Below, one piece after another: positions 45,279 through 53,389 of a stretch of DNA of 64,000 nt. The stretch is taken from assembly GCA_002840555.1 (NCBI GenBank), contig PHBJ01000001.1, forward strand, positions 62,001 through 126,000. The letters are read 5' to 3'. Position 1 is the stretch's first letter. Every line of letters starts with the position of its first letter. The translations under genes were made by a program, and so were the position numbers. The notes beneath the pieces are model-generated. The model was given only the letters and a program-made list of their open reading frames with translations. It searched no databases and was not told the DNA's origin. This stretch comes from Deltaproteobacteria bacterium HGW-Deltaproteobacteria-13 (GTDB taxonomy: Bacteria; Desulfobacterota; Syntrophia; Syntrophales; Smithellaceae).

Positions 45279-45893
45279 ATGAGTAAAACAAAAATAGTAA
45301 ATGCCAGAGGCCTGTCCTGTCCCCAACCGGTTATCCTGGCAAAACAGGCCATAGAAACGAATGAACAGGTCAAGGTGATCGTTGATAACGAAACGGCGCT
45401 GGAAAATGTCAAGCGTTTGGGAACAAAGCAAGGCTGTGATGTGCAGGTGGAAAAGAAAAACGACGGTACTTATGAAATCAATCTGACGCGAAAAGCGGGT
45501 GCAATTGTGACAAAAGAAGAATTTGTTCCGTCGTGCGACGCGACACCTGCGGCCTCCGGGCCTTTTGTCATCGTCATTTCCGCCGACACCATGGGAAGGG
45601 GCAATGATGAATTGGGCAATGTGCTGATCAGAGCATTTCTTCACACCGTTTGTCAGCAGAAGGAAAAACCGGCTGTCATGATTTTTTATAACACGGGTGT
45701 CAAACTGACCGTGCAGGGTTCGGAAGTTCTCGAAGATTTAAAACAACTGGAGAGCGAGGGTGTGCAACTGCTGGTTTGCGGCACTTGTTTGAATTACTTC
45801 GAAATCAAGGACAAAATTGCCGCGGGAACGGTTTCCAATATGTATGACATTGTGGAAACCATGAGTCGCGCGGGAAGATTGCTTGTGCCATGA
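45279..45893 (+). CDS. yedF: Selenium metabolism protein YedF
   Basis: 204 residues: N-terminal TusA/SirA domain (about 5-75) with the C-P-x-P motif at C14 (RGLSCPQPVI), then a DsrE-like domain (about 100-200) with LLVCGTCLNYFEI. The family tracks with selenium use in bacteria and is thought to carry or deliver selenium. Its stop overlaps the DUF3343 start (ATGA), and selC lies 255 bp downstream, which supports a selenium role. Confidence 0.92.
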   Translation: MSKTKIVNARGLSCPQPVILAKQAIETNEQVKVIVDNETALENVKRLGTKQGCDVQVEKKNDGTYEINLTRKAGAIVTKEEFVPSCDATPAASGPFVIVISADTMGRGNDELGNVLIRAFLHTVCQQKEKPAVMIFYNTGVKLTVQGSEVLEDLKQLESEGVQLLVCGTCLNYFEIKDKIAAGTVSNMYDIVETMSRAGRLLVP

Positions 45894-46123
45894 ACGAAAA
45901 GTCGCAATATTCCGTGATGCTCTTCAAGGCGGTGAGTTACGTCCTGAAGGCGGAAAAGATTCTCAAGAAGGAAAACCTGCCGCATAAGCTTATCCCCGTT
46001 CCCAAAAACATCAGTTCGGATTGCGGGATATGTCTGCGCTTTGATCCGGCGCTGCAAAATAAAATTGAAGCCGCTCTTTTGAATAAGGTGGAGGTAGAAG
46101 AAATCAGGGCGCTGAGAGATTAG
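45890..46123 (+). CDS. DUF3343 putative Se/S carrier protein
   Basis: 77 residues. The C-terminal half holds the conserved C45-G-I-C48 pair in ISSDCGICLRFDP; the N-terminal half is a small ferredoxin-like fold. Probably a carrier that takes selenide or persulfide between YedF and the cysteine-desulfurase-like enzyme. It overlaps yedF by 4 bp and ends 24 bp before tRNA-Sec. The same cysteine motif reappears in a tiny ORF at 49109. Confidence 0.88.
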   Translation: MNEKSQYSVMLFKAVSYVLKAEKILKKENLPHKLIPVPKNISSDCGICLRFDPALQNKIEAALLNKVEVEEIRALRD

Positions 46124-46147
46124 ACAACATTATAAGCATAAAGGTTT

Positions 46148-46242
46148 GACCGGGCGAGTCGGCTGGCGCCGGCCGCGGGCTTCAAACCTGTCGGGCCAAC
46201 ATTAAAATGTTGTGCTGATCAGTTCGATTCTGAGCCCGGTCT
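46148..46242 (+). tRNA. selC: tRNA-Sec (TCA), unusual acceptor/T arm
   Basis: 95 nt. Acceptor stem GACCGGGC (46148-46155) pairs with GCCCGGTC (46234-46241), 8 bp. D-stem GTCGGC/GCCGGC is 6 bp with a 4-nt loop, the hallmark of tRNA-Sec. The anticodon loop is CTTCAAA with anticodon TCA (46182-46184). The long variable arm has stem CAACAT/ATGTTG. The T-loop is TTCGATT. The T-stem has only four pairs (TCAG/CTGA, 46219-46222 with 46230-46233), giving 8+4 instead of the bacterial 8+5, and position 73 is T rather than G; CCA is not encoded. It sits between two protein genes of one operon. Confidence 0.88.
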
Positions 46243-46264
46243 AATTCGATTAAGAGAAAAAATC

Positions 46265-46720
46265 ATGAACCTTGATGTGGATTTGCAAAAAATCAGAATG
46301 ACGGCGGAAGAATATTATCGCAGCGGCGATTTCTACTGTTCGGAGGCCATTGTGAAGACCATTAAAGACGCGTTCAATCTTTCGGTATCCGATGATGTTA
46401 TTGCCATGGCATCCGGATTTCCAGTAGGCATCGGAGAGGCCGGGTGCACCTGCGGCGCGGTTACAGGCGGTGTAATGGCGCTGGGGCTGGTTTTCGGCAG
46501 AAGCAAACCAAAAGATACAAAAGTAAACAGGGCTATGAAACTTTCCCGCGAACTGCATGATATTTTTAAAGCGAATCATAAATCTTTATGCTGTCGGAAA
46601 CTCAACAGGTACATGATGATGGGTTCGTCCAAACAGATGAAACAATGCATTGCCTTCACCGGAGAAATGGCTCACGAAGCGGCGCGGATCATTCTCAGAG
46701 AACAGAGCAAAGCAAGATAA
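46265..46720 (+). CDS. C_GCAxxG_C_C family redox protein
   Basis: 151 residues of the family named for its cysteine pattern: FYCSEAIVK, then GCTCGAVTGGVMALG, then later CCRKLN and KQCIAF cysteines. Family members are predicted redox or metal proteins often found in selenium and sulfur clusters. It begins 23 bp after selC with a weak AAGAGA ribosome site. Confidence 0.88.
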   Translation: MNLDVDLQKIRMTAEEYYRSGDFYCSEAIVKTIKDAFNLSVSDDVIAMASGFPVGIGEAGCTCGAVTGGVMALGLVFGRSKPKDTKVNRAMKLSRELHDIFKANHKSLCCRKLNRYMMMGSSKQMKQCIAFTGEMAHEAARIILREQSKAR

Positions 46721-46748
46721 ATGAAATGTGCTTAAAAAAGAAAGAAAA

Positions 46749-47255
46749 ATGAATACAATGGAGCGGATACGTTCCATGATTGCCTGGATTTGGTCATACC
46801 GGATTGTCAGGACAGCAATGGCTGCTTTGTTTATCTATGGCGGCGTTGTCAAACTTATCGATCCAAAAGCTTTTGCGCGTATTATTTCCGGCTACGGTTT
46901 GGTGCCCGAAATGTTTCTTCCTGTGGTAGCCATTGGGCTTCCGTTAATCGAAACAATTGCGGGTATTGGCCTGCTTCTGGATATGAGGGGCAGTCTGTCC
47001 GTGATTGCTTCGCTTCTGGGCATGTTCCTGCTTGTCCTTGGTTACGGCATATCTTTGAACCTGAATGTTGACTGCGGATGCTTCGGCGCTGATGACCTGG
47101 CCAGACAGGCGGGACTAAAGCAGGCCTTTTGGCGCGATGTTCTTCTCGGCGGAGTTGTGGTGCCCTATCTGTATCTTTCCCGCCGGCTGCGTTTGAGAGC
47201 TTCTTCCGTAAAAGTTGAATTAACAAAAGAAGCCGTAACAGGTGATAGAAAATAA
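46749..47255 (+). CDS. DoxX/MauE-like membrane protein
   Basis: 168 residues, four membrane helices: TAMAALFIYGGVVKL, VVAIGLPLIETIAGIGLLL, SLLGMFLLVLGYGISLN, and a last helix near VLLGGVVVPYLYLS. NVDCGCFG is the cysteine pair typical of MauE/DoxX-like proteins that handle thiol-disulfide or sulfur chemistry at the membrane. GTG 46728 is an alternative start; no strong ribosome site is seen for either. Neighbours are a periplasmic rhodanese and Se/S carriers. Confidence 0.8.
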   Translation: MNTMERIRSMIAWIWSYRIVRTAMAALFIYGGVVKLIDPKAFARIISGYGLVPEMFLPVVAIGLPLIETIAGIGLLLDMRGSLSVIASLLGMFLLVLGYGISLNLNVDCGCFGADDLARQAGLKQAFWRDVLLGGVVVPYLYLSRRLRLRASSVKVELTKEAVTGDRK

Positions 47256-47291
47256 ATAAAGAAGACTAAATAAAGAAAGGAGAAGAAGTAA

Positions 47292-47804
47292 ATGAACAAA
47301 ATGAAGAGTTTAATAATGTTAATTTTAGTAGCGGTGTTTGCAGCCGCCTTTTCATCCAGCGCTCTGGCGGCCTGGGGCACCGGTGAACTGGATATAGAAC
47401 AAAGCGGCGTAACCCTCGCGCGTGAAACCGTCAAGGGCGGATATGATCTGGTGACGGCCAAAGAACTGAAGAACTGGATTGACCAGAAAAAAGATATGCT
47501 CATCGTGGACACTATGCCGTTTGAAGCAAGCTACAAGAAACAACATGTGGCCGGCGCTGTACAGATGGAATTTCCCATTCCGGAGATGAAATCGATTGAC
47601 GATAAAACCAGGGCGGCGCTGATCAAGCTTTTAGGTCCCGACAAGAATAAAGTGATCGTGTTCTATTGCGGATTCGTAAAATGCACCCGCAGCCACAACG
47701 GCGCCATGTGGGCCAAGAAGCTCGGCTACAAAAACTTATATCGTTTTCCCGGCGGCATCAAAGCCTGGGGCGAAGCGGAATTCCCGGTGGAAAAGGTTGA
47801 TTAA
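47292..47804 (+). CDS. Exported rhodanese-domain protein
   Basis: 170 residues. Signal peptide (about 1-26, cleavage near SSALAAWG), then one rhodanese domain with active-site loop FYCGFVKCTRSHNGA, and GGIKAW near the end. The catalytic cysteine is in the CGFVKC loop, which has a second cysteine. Likely a periplasmic sulfur or selenium transferase working with the DoxX-like protein. AAAGGAGAAG ribosome site. Confidence 0.9.
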   Translation: MNKMKSLIMLILVAVFAAAFSSSALAAWGTGELDIEQSGVTLARETVKGGYDLVTAKELKNWIDQKKDMLIVDTMPFEASYKKQHVAGAVQMEFPIPEMKSIDDKTRAALIKLLGPDKNKVIVFYCGFVKCTRSHNGAMWAKKLGYKNLYRFPGGIKAWGEAEFPVEKVD

Positions 47805-47811
47805 ATGACAT

Positions 47812-47853
47812 CAGACAGGGGGCGTGATGATATAAATTCACACCCCTTGTCTG
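47812..47853 (+). terminator. Hairpin after the rhodanese gene
   Basis: Long imperfect stem: CAGACAGGGGGCGTGA (from 47812) pairs with TCACACCCCTTGTCTG (to 47853), one mismatch and one G-T pair. No T-run follows (TAAAAATAAA), so it may be a weak terminator or processing site before the cysteine-desulfurase-like gene. Confidence 0.5.
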
Positions 47854-47930
47854 TAAAAATAAATGATGCTTGACAAAGCACCCTTGATGGATGCAAGAGA
47901 ACCTGTGGATCGTATATATAAAATCCATCA

Positions 47931-49112
47931 ATGGAAAAAATAATGAACAGAGACGTTATTTATTTTGACAATGCCGCCACATCCTGGCCCAAACCCCCTC
48001 AAACAATCGCCGCCATGCAAAATTACATGCAGAATATCGGCGGCAGTCCCGGCCGTTCCGGGCATCGTTTGTCCATTGAAGCGGCGCGCATTGTTTTTGA
48101 TGCCAGAGAAAAACTGGCTCAGTTATTCAATGTTCCGGATCCGCTGCAAATCGTTTTAACCAGGAACGCGACCGAAGGGTTGAATATCGCCGTTTTCGGT
48201 TTTTTAAAACCTGGTGACCATGTCATCACTTCCGGGATGGAACACAATTCGGTGATGCGCCCCCTGCGCGCAATGGAAGCAAGGGGTGTCGGTATAACGG
48301 TTGTTCCTTGCGATAGTGACGGACTGATTGATCCCGGTGATGTTGTTAAAGCCATCAGAAAAAATACCAAAGCAATATTTATCACCAACGCTTCCAATGT
48401 GACGGGTACCGTCATGCCCGTTTCCGATATCGGCAGGCTTGCCCGGGAACACGGCCTTGTTTTATGCGTGGACGCGGCCCAGACAGCGGGTTGTTTTCCG
48501 ATCGATGTTGCAGAAATGAATATTGATCTTTTGGCTTTTACCGGGCATAAAGCTCTTTTCGGACCTTCGGGGACCGGCGGACTCTATATACGCGAAGGTC
48601 TGGAGAAAGGCATCGAGCCGATATGCGTCGGCGGAACGGGCAGCCGTTCGGAGGTGGAAACACAGCCGGATTTCATGCCCGATCGTTTTGAAGCGGGCAC
48701 ACCCAATACCGTGGGCATAGCCGGTTTGAGGGCTGGAGTTGAATTTGTCCTCGCTCAAGGCGTCGCTCAAATTAAAAGCAGAGAAGAAAAACTGGTAAGG
48801 ATGTTTATTGAGGGTGTCAGTGATCTTCCGGGAATAATTCTTTACGGACGGAAATCGGTGGATCGGCGCACGCCGGCTGTTTCTTTTAATATAGACGGAA
48901 TGGATCCCGCCGCCGTCGCTCTGGAGCTGGATGAACAATTCGGTGTCATGTCGCGTTCCGGTTTGCATTGCGCGCCTGCCGCGCATAAAACAATCGGCAC
49001 GTATCCTATGGGCACCGTGCGCTTCAGTTTCAGTTTTTTCAACACGGAAGAACAGATCATTAAATCCATTGAAGCATTAAAACAAATAGGCAAAGGAAGA
49101 AAAAACAGATGA
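47931..49112 (+). CDS. Cysteine desulfurase family (class V aminotransferase, TIGR01977-like)
   Basis: 393-residue PLP enzyme. N-terminal VIYFDNAATSWPKPP, PLP lysine in FTGHKALFGPSGTGG, and catalytic-loop cysteine in SGLHCAPAAHKTIGT. This branch accompanies YedF and DUF3343 and may release selenium from selenocysteine or sulfur from cysteine. Start uncertain between ATG 47931 and ATG 47943; neither has a strong ribosome site. Its stop overlaps the start of a tiny ORF with a CGVC motif. Confidence 0.9.
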   Translation: MEKIMNRDVIYFDNAATSWPKPPQTIAAMQNYMQNIGGSPGRSGHRLSIEAARIVFDAREKLAQLFNVPDPLQIVLTRNATEGLNIAVFGFLKPGDHVITSGMEHNSVMRPLRAMEARGVGITVVPCDSDGLIDPGDVVKAIRKNTKAIFITNASNVTGTVMPVSDIGRLAREHGLVLCVDAAQTAGCFPIDVAEMNIDLLAFTGHKALFGPSGTGGLYIREGLEKGIEPICVGGTGSRSEVETQPDFMPDRFEAGTPNTVGIAGLRAGVEFVLAQGVAQIKSREEKLVRMFIEGVSDLPGIILYGRKSVDRRTPAVSFNIDGMDPAAVALELDEQFGVMSRSGLHCAPAAHKTIGTYPMGTVRFSFSFFNTEEQIIKSIEALKQIGKGRKNR

Positions 49113-49153
49113 TAAAAGTGGATATCAGCTCGGATTGCGGCGTTTGTTTTTAA
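49109..49153 (+). CDS. 14-residue ORF with DUF3343-like CGVC motif (relic or micropeptide)
   Basis: ATG at 49109 overlaps the previous stop (ATGA) and the frame reads MIKVDISSDCGVCF before TAA. The part ISSDCGVC is nearly identical to ISSDCGIC of the DUF3343 carrier at 45890. It could be the last trace of a second DUF3343 gene, or a short translated peptide that presents the two cysteines. No separate ribosome site; translational coupling to the upstream gene would be needed. The next promoter starts 5 bp later. Confidence 0.4.
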   Translation: MIKVDISSDCGVCF

Positions 49154-49158
49154 TTTTC

Positions 49159-49187
49159 TTGACATGCAAAATGGTGTTCCCTATAAT
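49159..49187 (+). promoter_or_regulatory. Consensus sigma-70 promoter of the polysaccharide operon
   Basis: TTGACA (49159-49164), 17-bp spacer, TATAAT (49182-49187): exact match to both consensus boxes with ideal spacing. It lies 46 bp before the sugar transferase ATG, so it should give a short leader and strong constitutive expression. Confidence 0.9.
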
Positions 49188-49233
49188 TTGCCCCGTAAAA
49201 AAATTCTAATAAAAACGAGGCCATGCTTTTCTC

Positions 49234-49818
49234 ATGCTGTATCGTGTCCGCGACTTATCTTGCGCCCTTCTTATGGCCATTTTTTTATTTCCCTTAATAG
49301 CAATCATCAGTGCGGTCCTTCTTTTTTTTTATGGAAGGCCTGTTTTTTACCGGGAGAGGCGAATCGGTCTTTACGGCCGGTTGTTTACACTATACAAATT
49401 TAGGACCTTGCATTCGGCGCTGGGCCGGTCGAAGGCGGCGGATAATCTTGAAGGCAGAATTCTGAAGAATGGGACGCCGGAGAACTGCCGGGGCGGGTTT
49501 TTTAAATTTCTTCGCAAATACAGCCTTGATGAGTTGCCCCAGTTATGGAACGTTCTGGCGGGAGACATGTCCATCGTCGGGCCGAGGCCTATGCCTGCTA
49601 ATGAGCTTTTGTACCGTTTCGGATCAGATGCCTCCAGGGTGATTTCCGTCCGTCCCGGATTGACAGGTTTGTGGCAGATCAATGGCCGCAACGACCTGAG
49701 TTTTGAAGAAAGACGCCGGCTTGATCTCTGTTATGTGGAAAAAAGAAACGCCCTTTTGGATTGCCGGATCATCCTGAAAACGTTTTCTGCCGTTTTATCC
49801 GGCAGGGGAGCATACTAG
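49234..49818 (+). CDS. Initiating sugar-phosphate transferase (bacterial sugar transferase)
   Basis: 194 residues, small monotopic phosphoglycosyl transferase that moves sugar-1-phosphate to undecaprenyl phosphate and starts a repeat unit. One N-terminal hydrophobic segment (about 10-30), then FYRERRIGLYGRLFTLYKFRT, SLDELPQLWNVLAGDMSIVG, and RPGLTGLWQINGRNDLSF. It lacks the multi-helix N-terminal domain of WbaP-type enzymes, so it is PglC-like. First gene of the operon. Confidence 0.92.
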   Translation: MLYRVRDLSCALLMAIFLFPLIAIISAVLLFFYGRPVFYRERRIGLYGRLFTLYKFRTLHSALGRSKAADNLEGRILKNGTPENCRGGFFKFLRKYSLDELPQLWNVLAGDMSIVGPRPMPANELLYRFGSDASRVISVRPGLTGLWQINGRNDLSFEERRRLDLCYVEKRNALLDCRIILKTFSAVLSGRGAY

Positions 49819-51075
49819 ATGATGGAAACGGCCGGATCGTATAAAGCACCCGCGATCATCAAGACAGTGAGAATCCTGCAACTGATGAAATGGCTTTCTC
49901 CCGCAGAAGATACGGGCGGCAAGATACGATCCTTCAGAATAGGTAAAGCGCTTTCGTCCTTTGCCCTTGTGGATGCCGCCGGTTTTGTTTTTCCCTGTGA
50001 AGAGCCCAATGGAAAAGAAGATCACCTTTCCCACTATAATCGTCTTTACACGCTTCCCGTGCCGCGGGGAGCAAGGTCTGTTCTCCAGGCCATGACTTCT
50101 TTCGCCGGAGGACTTTCTTTGAGAACGGCCAGATTTTCCCCCGGTGAATTTGGGCAATTTGTTGAAAGGATTCTTCGGGAAACCAGTTACGACGCTATTC
50201 ACGTGGAGGAACTTCCCCTGATGGCTTCCCTGAGTTCTCTCTCCCTGGACATTCCCGTTATATTCAGCAGTCACAATGTTGAATCCAAACTCTCGCTTAG
50301 TCTGTTCAGGCGCCGGAATCCCCTTCTTAAATTACTTTCAGACATTGAGTTTGGGCGTACGGTACAGGAAGAAAGAAATGCCGTACTCCGTGCCCGATCC
50401 TGTATTGCCGTTTCCGAAAGAGATCGGCATTCCCTGTCGCGGTTATTGAAAGAAAACGTGACGCCGATGCATGTCCTGCCCAACTGCGCTCATGACCGGT
50501 TCCAGCCTTCCTCCGGGGAAATGCATGGGAAAGGCATTCTGACCGTTGGATCATTTGGCTGGTATCCCAACAGGGACGGTCTTGTGTGGTTTATGGATAA
50601 AGTTGTTCCCCTGTTGCGTAAACAAATTCCTTCCGTGGAGATTCGGGTCGCGGGAAGCGAAATCCACCCGCCGCTGCGCCGGAAATTGGAGCGGCAGGGG
50701 ATTGATGTCCATGTTGATGTTCCGGACATACTGCCCTTCCTTCAGGAAGCGCGCCTTCTTTTTGTGCCCCTTCGGATCGGTGGAGGAACCCGGATAAAAA
50801 TTGTGGAAGCCTGGGCGGCGGGACTGCCCGTCGTTTCCACATCCATCGGAGCGGAAGGTCTTCCGTGCAGGCCCGGCGTTGATGTGCTTATCGCCGATGA
50901 CGCGGCAGGCTTCGCGGCTCAGATGGGCCGGCTCCTGAAAGATGACGGTCTTTACGGCAAACTCCGGTCGGAAGGTTTGAAAAAATCGCGGGATTTACGA
51001 TGGTCCGGCATGAGTTCCCCGCTTGCACAGATTTACAAAAACGTTTTGAAGGATAGGGAGATCGTCCATCCATGA
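49819..51075 (+). CDS. Glycosyltransferase family 4-like protein
   Basis: 418 residues, GT-B fold. Acceptor half with SSHNVESKLSLSL; donor half with GSFGWYPNRDGLVWFM, FVPLRIGGGTRIKIVEAW and a SIGAEGLP loop that holds the catalytic E-x7-E-like stretch. Starts immediately after the sugar transferase stop and overlaps the next gene by 4 bp. Sugar specificity unknown. Confidence 0.9.
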   Translation: MMETAGSYKAPAIIKTVRILQLMKWLSPAEDTGGKIRSFRIGKALSSFALVDAAGFVFPCEEPNGKEDHLSHYNRLYTLPVPRGARSVLQAMTSFAGGLSLRTARFSPGEFGQFVERILRETSYDAIHVEELPLMASLSSLSLDIPVIFSSHNVESKLSLSLFRRRNPLLKLLSDIEFGRTVQEERNAVLRARSCIAVSERDRHSLSRLLKENVTPMHVLPNCAHDRFQPSSGEMHGKGILTVGSFGWYPNRDGLVWFMDKVVPLLRKQIPSVEIRVAGSEIHPPLRRKLERQGIDVHVDVPDILPFLQEARLLFVPLRIGGGTRIKIVEAWAAGLPVVSTSIGAEGLPCRPGVDVLIADDAAGFAAQMGRLLKDDGLYGKLRSEGLKKSRDLRWSGMSSPLAQIYKNVLKDREIVHP

Positions 51076-52193
51076 AGATTGCCGTAAACGCCCGGATGCT
51101 TACCCAGAGAAATCCCGGCGGTATCGCCAGATACGCTCATGAAACCCTGAAACGTATCACTGACCGGCACCGGGAGCATGAGTTTCTCTTCATCGTTGAC
51201 CGGCCGTTTCCGGGCAGAGATGCTTATCCGGGAAATGTTGCCGTGGTGAGAACGTTTCCCTCTTTTCACCTGCTTCTGTGGTATCCCTGGTTTGAACTTT
51301 CCGTGCCTCGTATTCTGAAAAAATTTGAGGCCGATCTTTTTCTTTCGCCTGACGGTTACTGCTGTCTGTCTACAGCGGTGCCGACGGCCGTGGTTATTCA
51401 CGACCTTAATTTTCATCACAATCCCGAGGATATGCCGGTTTTAATAAGCCGCTACTACAATCACTTCTTTCCAAGATTCGCGAAGAAGGCGAAGACCATC
51501 GCCACGGTTTCGGAGTATTCTAAACGCGATATTGTAAATCTTTATGGTGTGCCGCCCGAAAAAATCATTGTCACTTACTGCGGAGCCGGCGAAACTTTCT
51601 GTCCTTTGCCGGAAGAGGAAATAAGAAAGGTGAGAGAAGAAATAACCGGCGGTGCCCCGTATTTTCTGTCTGTGGGAGCTATCCATCCCCGGAAGAATCT
51701 GGTGCGCCTCATTGAAGCTTTCGAAAAATTCAAGATAGAGACGGCAGACCGGACGAAACTTGTTCTGGTAGGACCGCTGTTATTTAAAACAGGAGAGGTT
51801 TTTAAGGCATGGCGGCGGATCAGCCACAAGGAGGATGTGATCTTTCCCGGTGTTGTATCCGAGGCGCAGCTCAGGAGAATCTATAGCGGCGCCCATGCCT
51901 TCATGTTCGTTTCCTGCTTTGAGGGATTTGGCATGCCTGCTCTTGAATCCATGGGCTGTGAAGTTCCTGTTGTCGCCGCCGCCGGGACATCCTTGCCGGA
52001 AGTTTGCGGAGATGCGGCTCTTCTTGTCGATCCGTTCTCCGTGGACGCCATTACGGGGGCGATGAAGTCAATCTGTTTTGACGAAACACTGCGGAAAAAT
52101 CTCGTGGAAAAAGGAAAGGCGCGAATAAAATTTTTTGATTGGGATAAAACGGCCGGCCTTTTGTGGGAAGCTATAGAAAGGAGCGTGTCTTGA
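51072..52193 (+). CDS. Glycosyltransferase family 4 protein
   Basis: 373 residues, GT4: N-terminal KIAVNARMLTQRNPGGIARY, FLSVGAIHPRKNLVRLIEAF, and the E-x7-E donor motif in CFEGFGMPALESMGCEVP. It likely adds a mannose- or glucose-type residue to the repeat unit. Its ATG overlaps the stop of the previous gene (ATGA) and its stop overlaps the TTG start of the next. Confidence 0.93.
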   Translation: MKIAVNARMLTQRNPGGIARYAHETLKRITDRHREHEFLFIVDRPFPGRDAYPGNVAVVRTFPSFHLLLWYPWFELSVPRILKKFEADLFLSPDGYCCLSTAVPTAVVIHDLNFHHNPEDMPVLISRYYNHFFPRFAKKAKTIATVSEYSKRDIVNLYGVPPEKIIVTYCGAGETFCPLPEEEIRKVREEITGGAPYFLSVGAIHPRKNLVRLIEAFEKFKIETADRTKLVLVGPLLFKTGEVFKAWRRISHKEDVIFPGVVSEAQLRRIYSGAHAFMFVSCFEGFGMPALESMGCEVPVVAAAGTSLPEVCGDAALLVDPFSVDAITGAMKSICFDETLRKNLVEKGKARIKFFDWDKTAGLLWEAIERSVS

Positions 52194-53389
52194 CGATTCT
52201 GGAAATATCCTTCTGGATACTGATGGGGATAATTTTATACACATATCTGGGGTATGGCGCGCTCGTCGTCATCCTGGGGTGGGTGAAAGGATTCTTTCGC
52301 GGGAAGCAAAGAGTCATTCATCGTAACGATGAACCATCGGTGACTCTGCTTGTTTCGGCCTTCAATGAAGAAGCGTGGCTGAAAAAGAAAATCGAAAACA
52401 GTATCAGCCTCGACTACCCCGAAGACAAACTGAAAATTATCGTGATTACGGACGGATCAAACGACGGTTCAGCAAAGATTGCCAAAATCAATCCCCGGAT
52501 TATCCACCTCCATGAAGTCCAAAGACGAGGCAAGACCGCCGCGATTAACCGGGCCATGAAATTTGTGGATACGGATATCGTTATTTTTTCTGATGCCAAT
52601 ACCCTGTTAAACAGGGAGGCGGTTCGGGAATTGGTATTGTTCTTCAGAGATCCTGCCGTCGGGTGCGTGAGCGGGGAAAAACGGGTATACATGGGGAACA
52701 GGAACGGGGCGGCGAGCGCCGGCGAGGGCACTTACTGGCGCTTTGAGTCCCTGATCAAGAAATGGGAAGCCCGTTTGGGTTCATGCGTTTCCGCGGCAGG
52801 GGAACTCTTCGCCATTCGCAGCGATCTCTTTATGAAAGTTCCTGAAGACACGCTGATTGAAGATTTCGTGATTTCTTTGCGTATCGCCCTTGGAGGATAC
52901 CGGATTCAATACGCTCCCGGAGCCTATGCGATGGAAACATCATCGTCGGATATCGGCGAGGAATTCAAACGGAAAATCAGGATTGCCGGGGGACATCTCC
53001 AGTCCATTCTGCGGATGCCCGGACTGCTCAATCCCTTCCGGCATGGTATGCTCACATTTCAGTATGTTTCTCACAAGTTCCTGCGGTCTTTTATCGCACC
53101 CTTTTGCCTTATTGCGCTGATTCCCGTGAATTTGTTCCTTCTGCCGAAAAGCGGAGTTTTGTATGTTGCTCTGTTCATGCTGCAGGTAATTTTTTATCTT
53201 GTCGCGACAGCAGGGTATCTCCTGCAAAAACGTCACCTTGCTTCCAGGCTTTTCTTTGTTCCCCTGTATATAACCATTATGAATGTATCGGCTCTGACAG
53301 GATTCTTCCGCTATCTCCGGGGCCAACAATCTGTTCTTTGGGAAAAGTCAGCAAGAATGGTCGAGCCTGAGCCGGAGGACGTCAGATGA
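52190..53389 (+). CDS. Family 2 glycosyltransferase with membrane helices
   Basis: 399 residues. One N-terminal helix (about 8-28), a GT-A domain (SVTLLVSAFNEEAWLKKKI, DGSNDGS, FSDANTLL, SAAGELFAIRS, EDFVISLRI with the QxxRW-like part replaced by KRKIRIAGG), and C-terminal helices (about 300-385). Looks like processive or single-step GT2 enzymes of the icaA/celA type. The frame opens at GTG 52163, but AAGGAG at 52177-52182 with TTG at 52190 (TTGA overlap) is the better start. Confidence 0.88.
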   Translation: MTILEISFWILMGIILYTYLGYGALVVILGWVKGFFRGKQRVIHRNDEPSVTLLVSAFNEEAWLKKKIENSISLDYPEDKLKIIVITDGSNDGSAKIAKINPRIIHLHEVQRRGKTAAINRAMKFVDTDIVIFSDANTLLNREAVRELVLFFRDPAVGCVSGEKRVYMGNRNGAASAGEGTYWRFESLIKKWEARLGSCVSAAGELFAIRSDLFMKVPEDTLIEDFVISLRIALGGYRIQYAPGAYAMETSSSDIGEEFKRKIRIAGGHLQSILRMPGLLNPFRHGMLTFQYVSHKFLRSFIAPFCLIALIPVNLFLLPKSGVLYVALFMLQVIFYLVATAGYLLQKRHLASRLFFVPLYITIMNVSALTGFFRYLRGQQSVLWEKSARMVEPEPEDVR

